From contig NZ_MNAH01000013.1 in NCBI RefSeq assembly GCF_001976065.1, positions 126,142 to 190,141 on the forward strand: a DNA stretch of 64,000 nt, read 5' to 3'. The notes under the pieces were generated by a model, which saw only the letters and a list, made by a program, of their open reading frames with translations, was not told where the DNA came from and searched no databases. A program made the translations under genes and the position numbers. Below, piece after piece: positions 34,964-43,506 of the stretch. The DNA comes from Pseudomonas putida. Its GTDB lineage: Bacteria > Pseudomonadota > Gammaproteobacteria > Pseudomonadales > Pseudomonadaceae. The stretch's first letter is position 1. Every line of letters starts with the position of its first letter.

Positions 34964-35632
34964 TTATTTGCGCATCGCTACATACGAATTGCGCAGGTCA
35001 TTGGCCCAGCCATCGAGCACGCCCTTGACGTTGGCCGTGGTGATGACCTGCTTGTCGTTTTCCAGGGGTATTCCCGTGCCCTTGCGAACGACTGTGGCGA
35101 CCAGGGTCCTGGTGCCGCCATCGAGAAAGGCGACCTCGGTGGCGATTTCGCTGTCCTGGTCACGGATTCCGGTGGCGGTACTGACGCCTGCGGCAACCAG
35201 GGTGATCGGTAGCCATTCGTAAAAGCGCAGGCCCTGGGTGCTGGCGGTCACTCGAGTGATTGCCGGCCGCACGATCAGGGTTTTGGGACCCGGAGTGTTG
35301 ACCACGGTCAAGACTTTGCCCAGCTCATGCTTGAGCACCGCATCGTAATACCGGGTGGTGTCGCCAAGGGTGGTCTGTGGCAGGCGCTCGCTCGGCACGG
35401 GCTGCGGGTAATACCGGCTCGGTTCGAAGTAAACCTGGGTGTAACGGTCGAGCTCAAGCTTGGGGTTTACCCAGCTCAGCACCGGTTGTCCCGAGGGGGA
35501 CTGGTGTTCGGTCAAGGCGCTGTAGTCGTTCAAGAAGCCTGAATAGTTGTCCGGAGCGACGGTTTTGCTGCTGCACGCCGAGAGGGCGATGGTTGCTAAG
35601 GCCACTAGCGGTAGAGAGAAGTACTTTCTCAT
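34964..35632 (-). CDS. DUF3313 family lipoprotein
   Basis: The 222-residue protein starts with a lipoprotein signal (LATIALSAC, lipobox LSAC at about residue 22). The rest fits DUF3313: DYSALTEH, PRYYPQ-like YFEPSRYYPQP, RPAITRVTAS and a C-terminal region with DNDKQV-like ENDKQVITTANVKGVLDGWA. The function is unknown. Its start shares one base with the stop of the upstream 104-residue gene (TGATG), so the two are coupled. Confidence 0.8.
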   Translation of the reverse strand: MRKYFSLPLVALATIALSACSSKTVAPDNYSGFLNDYSALTEHQSPSGQPVLSWVNPKLELDRYTQVYFEPSRYYPQPVPSERLPQTTLGDTTRYYDAVLKHELGKVLTVVNTPGPKTLIVRPAITRVTASTQGLRFYEWLPITLVAAGVSTATGIRDQDSEIATEVAFLDGGTRTLVATVVRKGTGIPLENDKQVITTANVKGVLDGWANDLRNSYVAMRK

Positions 35633-35946
35633 CAAGGAGTTCCTGGGTGGGTGGTGGAGTCTGGCGAGTCTTCCGAGCATTCGATACGCAGATCGCCGTT
35701 GGCCATGATCCACTGGGTGAACTCGGCAATCGGAACGCGGTGGATGTATTCCACCCAAGTGCCGGTAGTAGGGCTGTAGCGCTCGAAATACCGGCGCAGC
35801 ACGACATGGGTCCGATCGTCGGTCAGTCCCAGGCACGCCTGCTGGAATAGAATCGGCTCGTCCTGCCCTGGCGCGCTGGTGCGCTGGTTGAGGATCACCG
35901 TATGAGCGCTATCGGTTGTCTCGGTCGCGTAGTTCGAGCCCTGCAT
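35632..35946 (-). CDS. Hypothetical protein, 104 residues
   Basis: I do not recognise this protein. It is soluble, without a signal peptide, with an acidic C-terminus. It is translationally coupled to the DUF3313 lipoprotein gene. The start at 35946 has GAGG about 8 bp upstream; an ATG at 35958 lacks one. It is probably real given the overlap and the ribosome-binding site. Confidence 0.6.
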   Translation of the reverse strand: MQGSNYATETTDSAHTVILNQRTSAPGQDEPILFQQACLGLTDDRTHVVLRRYFERYSPTTGTWVEYIHRVPIAEFTQWIMANGDLRIECSEDSPDSTTHPGTP

Positions 35947-36089
35947 GGAAGACCTCATGAATTGGAATGCGCGCAGGGTGCAGCAGGGCGGTAACGACCG
36001 TATGTCCGGTTGATGTCAGGCGGGTAGAAATGTTGCTGGATTGAAATATATGACCCTGGCCCCGGAATGGTTTTAGATACGCTCTTTTT

Positions 36090-36814
<725 letters not shown>

Positions 36815-36818
<4 letters not shown>

Positions 36819-38194
36819 TCCGGCGCATGATTCGTCGCATCGTCGCGCGAATAGTCCCGCGCGATACCCTCAGGTCGCGGATTGCGCTGACCATCGTCGC
36901 CGCCATGCTCGCTTCGCTGGCCCTCAATGGCCTGTTCGTGCAACTGGCGGGCACCTGGGGCCGTCCGCCGATCGACCGCACCGGCCTCCTGGAGCAGATC
37001 GCCGCGAATGTCCGGGTGATCGAGGCAGCGCCTGTTCCATTGCGCTCATCATTGGCTGGCGCAGCGAGCCATCCGCTGCTTGAAGTGACCTGGCACGAAC
37101 GGCGGGCCGACTTCCATCTGCCCTCGGGCGGTACGCAGGTAGGGACTGAACATTCGCCGCTGCACGAGTTGCTGGGTGATGTGCCCCGTGACATCCAGGT
37201 CTTCAACCCCGGCGACTGGCCGCACGAAAGCCCCCAGGCGCATTACGTGGCGCTGGTTCAGCTACGCGACGGCAGCTGGCTGTCGTTCACGCCCCCGGAA
37301 CGCAGCTGGGGGCTCGACGCCAATGTACGGATCCCGATCATCATCGCCCTCGGGCTGGTGGCAACCCTGCTGGTCGCCTGGATTGCCACGCGGCAACTGG
37401 CCAGCCCGCTGCAACGTTTTGCCAGCGCTGCACGGCGCTTCGGTGATGACCTGCGCGCACCGCCGATAAAGATTGAAGGCCCGCATGAGATACGCCAGGC
37501 GATCATTGCCTTCAACACCATGCAGGCGCAGATCCGCCACTTTCTCAGCGAGCGTACGCAGATGCTCGCGGCCATCTCCCACGACCTGCGCGCGCCCCTG
37601 ACACGGATGCGCCTGCGCAGCGAATTCATGGAAGACCTTGAACAACAGCGCAAAATGGTCCGCGACATCGAGGAAATGCAGACGATGATCAACGCGGCGC
37701 TGGGTTTTTTCCGTGATGAAAGCCACGGCGAGCACAACACGGCATTCGACCTTTCGGAATTGCTGCAAACGATCGTCGACGATTTTCGCGACCAGGACAT
37801 CGTCGTCGACTTCAGCGGTCCTGCCCACCTGGTGTACGACGGCCGTCCGCTGGGGATCAAGCGAGTGATCGTCAACCTGCTGGAAAACGCTGTGAAGTAT
37901 GGCCAGAAACCGGGCGTCGAACTGATGAGTGACGGGCGTATGGTCTGCATCGAAGTCAGTGACCAGGGCCCCGGCATACCCGAGTCCGCCCTCGAGCGAG
38001 TATTCGATCCCTTCTACCGCCTGGAGACTTCGCGCAATCGCGATACTGGTGGCGTGGGCCTGGGACTGTCCGCTGCGCGGGCAATCGTCCGCGAGCAGGG
38101 GGGTGAGCTGACGCTGCGCAATCGCAGCGGCGCGGGACTGGTGGCGCGTGTGGAACTGCCGGGATCTCGCGGTGCCAAGGCTGGCGGGCGGTAG
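36815..38194 (+). CDS. EnvZ-type sensor histidine kinase
   Basis: The 459-residue kinase has two membrane helices (about 23-46 and 173-192) around a periplasmic sensor of about 125 residues, a HAMP domain (about 195-245), the phospho-acceptor H256 in AAISHDLRAPLTRM, and an ATPase domain with NLLENAVKYG, DQGPGIPE and GVGLGLSAARAIV. It starts with GTG overlapping the regulator stop (GTGA). It phosphorylates the upstream regulator; the stimulus is not known. Confidence 0.93.
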
Positions 38195-38677
38195 ACGGTA
38201 ATCGACCGTTCGGCTGTGGGCCTTCAAAAAATATGAGTCTTCATGGTTTATAAAATCAATAAGATGCGCACTTATTTTGACAGGACTGCTTCATGAGGTT
38301 TTCAGTTTTGTTGACAAAAACCTTTGAAATTTTCGAAAAAAATGAACCAGCTTCGGCTGGTTTTTTTCCGTCTGTGCGGACCTTGCAGGTGTCGTAGCAT
38401 CTTCAGTTCGTGTTGCCGAGGGCTGAAGGCACCTATCGGCCCCATAGCAGTCATCGAGGCTGCCAAGCAGTTACACCGAAGACGCCAAACCTCACCACGA
38501 GAAGGGTCCTACCGGCCAGAGGTGAATACCCGGAGGATTCTGGATTTCCCGGTTTTGTTGGCAACCATGCTAGCCGGGTGGAAGCAACCCTCGGCTATCA
38601 CGTCTCTCCAATCCTTGCTGCGTCAAAAGCGCCTTCAGGCTATAAACTAAGGCTTCAGTCAGCTTGACGCCCCCAAA
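38195..38677. other. Intergenic junction between core-like genes and the defence region
   Basis: This 483-bp stretch has no gene I can support. It contains a clean terminator (38345-38367) and, to its right, about 300 bp with short open frames of unclear status in two overlapping phases (for example 38410-38667). It marks the switch from core-like content to the defence genes. I saw no tRNA, integrase or direct repeat that would define an attachment site. Confidence 0.5.
38345..38367 (+). terminator. Rho-independent terminator
   Basis: A perfect 7-bp stem (AACCAGC-TTCG-GCTGGTT) with a stable TTCG loop is followed by T residues and preceded by an A run, so it could work on both strands. It lies 150 bp past the histidine kinase stop and may end that operon or an unannotated small RNA. 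Confidence 0.85.
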
Positions 38678-41600
38678 ATGCATACACTATTTCACGTAGA
38701 TACAGCGGATATAAAAGCCCTGAACGACAAGCAAGCGCGCGCACTGATCGCAAGATTGTGTCGGGCTGAGATTCGTAAGCACGGGGGCTCAGAGTCGGCC
38801 GTCACCTGGGGTGGCGATCAAAGAGCAAAAGATGGAGGGGTGGATGTCAGGGTAGAGATAAATCCGCCACTGGGGATATCTGGCTATCTGCCCAATGACC
38901 ACACAGCCTTTCAGGTAAAAGCCGAAGTGTTCCCCCCCTGCAAGATACCTGGGGAAATGGCGCCCAAGGGAGTGCTAAGACAAGCAATACGCGACCTCGC
39001 TACGACCAAAGGAAGTTACGTCATTGCCGCGACGCGAGACGACACCTCCGAGTCCGCTCTCGATCTACGACTTAATGCGATGAGAGATTGCTTGTCGGCC
39101 AACTGCCTCGGCTCCTCGCCGCATGTTGCCTTCTATGACGCAAGAAAGATTGCAGACTGGGTCGAGCAACACCCAGCGATCGTCGCTTGGGTCAAACACC
39201 AGCTAGGCAAACCACTGTTGGGTTGGCGCCCATACTCGGGTTGGGCCTACCAGGAGACGAACGTCGACTCAGAATATCTGCTCGATGATCGAGTCAAAGT
39301 GTTCACGCCCGACGCAGAGAAGGGCATTAATGTCTCGGCCACCATTGATCGCCTGCGTATCGACCTGTCGAAGGGGGCAAGCGTACGCATTGTCGGTTTA
39401 TCTGGCGTCGGCAAAACGAGATTAGTACAGGCGCTCTTCGATCCGCGTGTAAAGGGGAATCAGGCTGCGCTGAGTGCTGATGACGTGCTGTACACGGACC
39501 TTTCAGATGGACCTTCACCTCAACCTTCAGCGATGCTCGAAGCTCTGATTGAAGACGGAAGTCAGTGTGTTCTCGTCGTGGACAATTGCGGAGCTGACAC
39601 TCATCTGAAGCTCACCGATCTGCTTAAGACGTCTGGCAACAAGATTGGCCTGGCTACGGTTGAGTACGACGTTCGAGACGACTTACCAGACGCCACGAGG
39701 TGCTACCGTCTCGAAGGCTCCTCCGATGAGGTAGTCAGGCAGCTTCTTCAGCGGCGCTATCCGGTCCTATCAATCAGTGATGTTGATACCATCACAGCAT
39801 TCTCAGACGGTAACGCTCGCGTCGCGTTTGCGTTGGCAGCGACGGTAACGACGACTGGTGAACTTGCACGGTTGCGAGACTCCGAGCTGTTTAAGCGCCT
39901 GTTTCATCAGAAGAACGTCGAGAATGAAGATCTCCTCAGATGCGCGGAAGCGGCCAGTATCCTGTACTCGTTCGACGGCGAGGACGATAGCCCTGGGTCG
40001 GAACTCAACAAAATTGCCGCTGTTGCTGACGTTTCATTGATCACCCTACAGAGGAAAGTGGTTGATCTACAGCGAAGAGGTCTCGTACAGGCGCGTAGCA
40101 AATGGCGTGCTGTTTTGCCACACGCGATTGCCAATCGACTCGCAGCCCAGGCACTAGAAGTGATACCCAAATCGCAAATCGTGAATATCTTTGTCGATAC
40201 CGCTACCGACCGTGTTGTCCGGTCGTTCTCGCGGCGACTTGGTTACCTACATGAAAGCGCAAAAGCCGCCGAGCTCATACGGGACTGGCTCTCGCCATCC
40301 GGGCGTTTTGGCGACCTAACGGCTCTCAATGACATTGGCCATGAGGTCTTTCACAACATTGCACCTGTATCTCCGAGGGTCGCCTTAGCGGCGATTGGAC
40401 GGGCTGCCAATATTCCTAGCTTCCTTTCGGACGAAAACAGCAAGCGTGCTCAGTATGCGCATACGTTGAAAGCCATCGCATTCGAAGAAGAAGATTTCGA
40501 TATCGCCGCCGATATTCTTGTCCGGTTCGCCTTGGAAAATCCCCAGGGAAATAGGGGACAAGAATCTATTGTGGAAATTCTGAAGTCTCTGTTTTTCTGC
40601 GTGCTATCCGGTACGAATGCCCCCCCCAATCAAAGAGCAGAGTTCGTCAGGAGATTGCTTGAATCCGGCGATGCCAAGCGAGAGCAGTTGGGGCTGTTGG
40701 CGCTCGATGCGGCGCTTGAGGCAGGGCATTTTACCTCCGTGAGCAGATTCGATTTCGGAGCTCGAAAGCGGAGCGAGGGATGGGCTCCGGTATCCCGCTC
40801 AGACGTTGAGGTGTGGTTTATGCCATTCATCCGCATGGCGCTCGACATTGGTAAGCAGAAGTCCGACCTTGCTGAAAATTGCAGGTCTATTTTGGGTCGC
40901 CGCTTAAGAGGACTTTGGGTTGGCACGAATTTGTGGCCAGAAGTATGTGCAGCCGTAAAAGAGCTGGCTTCAGTCGTGAGCTGGCCTCAAGGTTGGTTTG
41001 GAGTCAAAAGCATCCTTCGCTTTGACTTGGGCAGATGCGATGAGTCAATTCAGAACGAGCTGCGCGAGCTGGAGAATCTTCTCAAGCCGAAGGCTATACC
41101 CGACATGATTCGAGCTCGACTTCTAGAATCGAATCAATTCGACCTAGATCTTGATGACGATGATGCAGATCAGCGCGCTGAAACGACTGGTGAGCGCATC
41201 CGCAGATCAAACCAGGCCGTGGAGGAGCTTGGGGAGGCTGCTGCCACCATTGAAGGCCTTCTCCTGGAGCTACTCCCGCAATTGATCTCAACCAAGTCAG
41301 GAGCCAGTGCATTTCATTTGGGGGTTGGGGTTGGAAAGCAGATTGCGGACCCGAGCTGGATTTTGAATGCGACCAAGGAACATATCGCCACTGCCACGCC
41401 CGGAACAGTCGGTGTATTGTTCCTTCGCGGCTTGCTCAACGGCTGGCATCACGCATCTCCCGCTTCTGCCGAGAAGTTCCTCGACAGCGCGGTGAGTGAT
41501 GCAATTTGGGTCAAGTGGATCATGGACCTGCATTGCAGCATACCGATGAACCAAGCGGCTTACGCTCGAATCCACCAATCAATCATGGCTGGAAATACTC

Positions 41601-42559
41601 CTGCCTGGCAATACTCCTATCTCGGGATGGGCAGACAAACTGGTTCATTTTCTGTTGCAGAGATTGGCGAGCTGCTTTCTGCGATAGCACTGCTGCCTGA
41701 TGGTGGTGTCGTTTTTCTCGACGTCCTTTCCATGGTCGTCCACTGCGCGGTAGATCACGATGATGCATATAAGGAGTCCTTGGCGGCAACCTGCCTAAAT
41801 CTTCTGGGCGCAGCCGAATGGGGAAAGGCTCTGGGGGATCGTGCCAATAGCGGTTACCGCCTTGAAAGCATATTGGAGTTTTCGCTGAAGCGATTAGCTT
41901 CTTCCGAAGCAGCGCTGGAGGTATTGAACGGTCTAGTTGCCTTTGCGCGCACGACGGAATGTAGTTATTTCGATAGGGATGCCATCAAAGACGCCATCTC
42001 GCCGTTCCTCAGGCACATGCCGCGACGAGCGCTCGACGCAATCTATGTTCCCGGTGAGGAAGCTCACTTCGGTCAGATGTCGCCGGTGATTGGGCACCCT
42101 CACAGTAATCGGAAAGAGACAGCACTCAGCGTAGTCCCAGTGGATGTATTGATCGATTGGTGTAATACCTCGCCGTCTGATCGTTACGTGTTCGCGGCAC
42201 AGAGCTGTAAGCTGTTCGATACTCGAAATCGAGCGAGTGAAGAGCATGCCAACATCGACTCAGTGGACGATTCTGAGTTGGTTATTTCGGAGGCCGCGCT
42301 CGCAGTGCTCGCTAATGCTCCTGATAAGAAGGCTGTAGTCGAGTGCTATTTAATGCGATTTACGCCTTCAGGCTGGTCCGGTTCTTTGGCCGAAATCCTG
42401 AAGAAACGGATTCCGCTTCTCGATGCACTGAATCTCGGCAACGCGGAAGAGCTGAAGCCAGTATTGGCGACAGCTAGAGCGAGCCTCGAACGAAGAATTG
42501 CAGCGGAAGAGCTTCGCGAGGACGAAGAAGAGCGCGAGCGTACTGGTAGCTTCGAATAG
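38678..42559 (+). CDS. STAND-type NTPase with N-terminal PD-(D/E)XK nuclease domain (Avs-like)
   Basis: The 1293-residue protein has three parts. Residues about 15-170 look like a PD-(D/E)XK nuclease: Asp56 in GGVDVRVE and Q79-V-K81 in FQVK. Residues about 200-500 are a STAND/NACHT-like NTPase: Walker A GLSGVGKT (240-247), Walker B VLVVDN with Asp302, then a winged-helix-like part. Residues about 520-1270 are long alpha-helical repeats, the usual sensor region, with a charged C-terminal tail. This nuclease-STAND-repeat order matches the antiviral STAND (Avs) design, in which recognition of a phage protein activates the nuclease. Function is inferred. The protein is shorter than many Avs members and I cannot assign a subtype. 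It is monocistronic. Confidence 0.72.
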   Translation: MHTLFHVDTADIKALNDKQARALIARLCRAEIRKHGGSESAVTWGGDQRAKDGGVDVRVEINPPLGISGYLPNDHTAFQVKAEVFPPCKIPGEMAPKGVLRQAIRDLATTKGSYVIAATRDDTSESALDLRLNAMRDCLSANCLGSSPHVAFYDARKIADWVEQHPAIVAWVKHQLGKPLLGWRPYSGWAYQETNVDSEYLLDDRVKVFTPDAEKGINVSATIDRLRIDLSKGASVRIVGLSGVGKTRLVQALFDPRVKGNQAALSADDVLYTDLSDGPSPQPSAMLEALIEDGSQCVLVVDNCGADTHLKLTDLLKTSGNKIGLATVEYDVRDDLPDATRCYRLEGSSDEVVRQLLQRRYPVLSISDVDTITAFSDGNARVAFALAATVTTTGELARLRDSELFKRLFHQKNVENEDLLRCAEAASILYSFDGEDDSPGSELNKIAAVADVSLITLQRKVVDLQRRGLVQARSKWRAVLPHAIANRLAAQALEVIPKSQIVNIFVDTATDRVVRSFSRRLGYLHESAKAAELIRDWLSPSGRFGDLTALNDIGHEVFHNIAPVSPRVALAAIGRAANIPSFLSDENSKRAQYAHTLKAIAFEEEDFDIAADILVRFALENPQGNRGQESIVEILKSLFFCVLSGTNAPPNQRAEFVRRLLESGDAKREQLGLLALDAALEAGHFTSVSRFDFGARKRSEGWAPVSRSDVEVWFMPFIRMALDIGKQKSDLAENCRSILGRRLRGLWVGTNLWPEVCAAVKELASVVSWPQGWFGVKSILRFDLGRCDESIQNELRELENLLKPKAIPDMIRARLLESNQFDLDLDDDDADQRAETTGERIRRSNQAVEELGEAAATIEGLLLELLPQLISTKSGASAFHLGVGVGKQIADPSWILNATKEHIATATPGTVGVLFLRGLLNGWHHASPASAEKFLDSAVSDAIWVKWIMDLHCSIPMNQAAYARIHQSIMAGNTPAWQYSYLGMGRQTGSFSVAEIGELLSAIALLPDGGVVFLDVLSMVVHCAVDHDDAYKESLAATCLNLLGAAEWGKALGDRANSGYRLESILEFSLKRLASSEAALEVLNGLVAFARTTECSYFDRDAIKDAISPFLRHMPRRALDAIYVPGEEAHFGQMSPVIGHPHSNRKETALSVVPVDVLIDWCNTSPSDRYVFAAQSCKLFDTRNRASEEHANIDSVDDSELVISEAALAVLANAPDKKAVVECYLMRFTPSGWSGSLAEILKKRIPLLDALNLGNAEELKPVLATARASLERRIAAEELREDEEERERTGSFE

Positions 42560-42580
42560 GCTAGCCCGACGGCTCCATTA

Positions 42581-42616
42581 GCTGATTGCTGCCCGTCCTA
42601 ACCGGCAGCAATCAGC
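42581..42616. repeat. 13-bp palindrome after the STAND gene
   Basis: GCTGATTGCTGCC and its exact inverse flank a 10-nt loop, 21 bp after the stop. It resembles a palindrome common between Pseudomonas genes (from memory, not checked). It may stabilise the transcript end. Confidence 0.6.
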
Positions 42617-42649
42617 CAGAGGTGAACATCTGTTGGTGTGCATCAAAGT

Positions 42650-42679
42650 AAAGGGGTAGGCGCCATTGCGCTACCTTTT
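42650..42679 (+). terminator. Likely terminator of the STAND gene
   Basis: An imperfect stem (GGTAGGCGC-CATT-GCGCTACC), flanked by AAAGG on the left and TTTT on the right, lies about 90 bp past the stop. Confidence 0.5.
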
Positions 42680-42761
42680 GATCGGGGTTTTAACGTCAGA
42701 CATGTTGATGTTTGAAAGCACTGCACTTGAATTTAGGATCAGCTGAGATAGGAGTAATTAC

Positions 42762-43367
42762 ATGTGGTGGGAAAAAACTGTCGAGTACAGGTTTGTTGCC
42801 GATGTCGTGGCAAATGGGATGTGCGACTTTGCGGCACCTCTGTCAGGACGCCATGAAAGGACTGCTGGTGATGCAATTTTTGGCAAGGGCAGTGGGCTAG
42901 TACTTGTGGAGTTTAAGCGCAGCCTTTCAGACGTCCCAACTGAAGAAACTCTCTTCGAAAACTATGGGGATGCTCAAGCTGCTTTAAGTCAATACAAGCA
43001 TCATTTCATCGTGTTTGGTGAGCTCGCCATGGATAGTCATACGAATTTGGAGCTTTTGGCCCAGCGATATTTTGTAGCTGGTGTCTATTTTGACGGGATA
43101 ACAGTTTTACAGCATGGGGTGAGCAAGCTCGTTTTTGATGAGTATCTACATGCTTTGGCTGAGCATAAGGAAGAGGATGGCCGTGGTCGAGGGTTAGGGC
43201 ACGTAACGGCGCAGGCAATGTCTGCGGTAATCGGTGTTTCAGCTGACGGGCAGATGGTAGGTGCAATTTCACTGCATGAGTATGCACCAACGCTTTTCCC
43301 TGGACCGGTACTGCTTCCGCCACCAGTACCCACCCCCGCATTCAGTCCTTCGGGGCCTGGAAGGTAA
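42762..43367 (+). CDS. Small standalone PD-(D/E)XK-like protein
   Basis: I do not know a named family for this 201-residue protein. Its first 60 residues carry a compact nuclease-like pattern: Asp37 in AGDAIF, then E50-F-K52 in LVLVEFKRS. The C-terminal 40 residues are Pro-rich (LLPPPVPTPAF). The start has a strong AGGAG. It lies alone between the STAND gene and the convergent ABC-3C-type operon and ends in a shared bidirectional terminator. It could be a stand-alone nuclease or a sensor of DNA ends. Confidence 0.65.
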   Translation: MWWEKTVEYRFVADVVANGMCDFAAPLSGRHERTAGDAIFGKGSGLVLVEFKRSLSDVPTEETLFENYGDAQAALSQYKHHFIVFGELAMDSHTNLELLAQRYFVAGVYFDGITVLQHGVSKLVFDEYLHALAEHKEEDGRGRGLGHVTAQAMSAVIGVSADGQMVGAISLHEYAPTLFPGPVLLPPPVPTPAFSPSGPGR

Positions 43368-43437
43368 TTCCACGGTTTGCAGGCTGCCCTCTCGACGTGG
43401 GTACTCCATGTGGCCAATTCACCACCTGGTAAACCTA

Positions 43438-43478
43438 TTTTATGCGCTGTTAACCACCGCAGTTAACAGCGCATAAAA
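43438..43478. terminator. Bidirectional terminator, 17-bp perfect stem
   Basis: TTTTATGCGCTGTTAAC and its exact inverse flank a 7-nt loop, giving a T run on both strands. It lies between the converging small nuclease gene and the ABC ATPase gene and should terminate both. Confidence 0.9.
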
Positions 43479-43506
43479 ATGAGTTACACACGACGGTATG
43501 TAAGGG

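Noticed and set aside
38410..38667. 85-codon frame upstream of the STAND gene
   Set aside because: Low-complexity composition and an overlapping frame in another phase; no support for translation.
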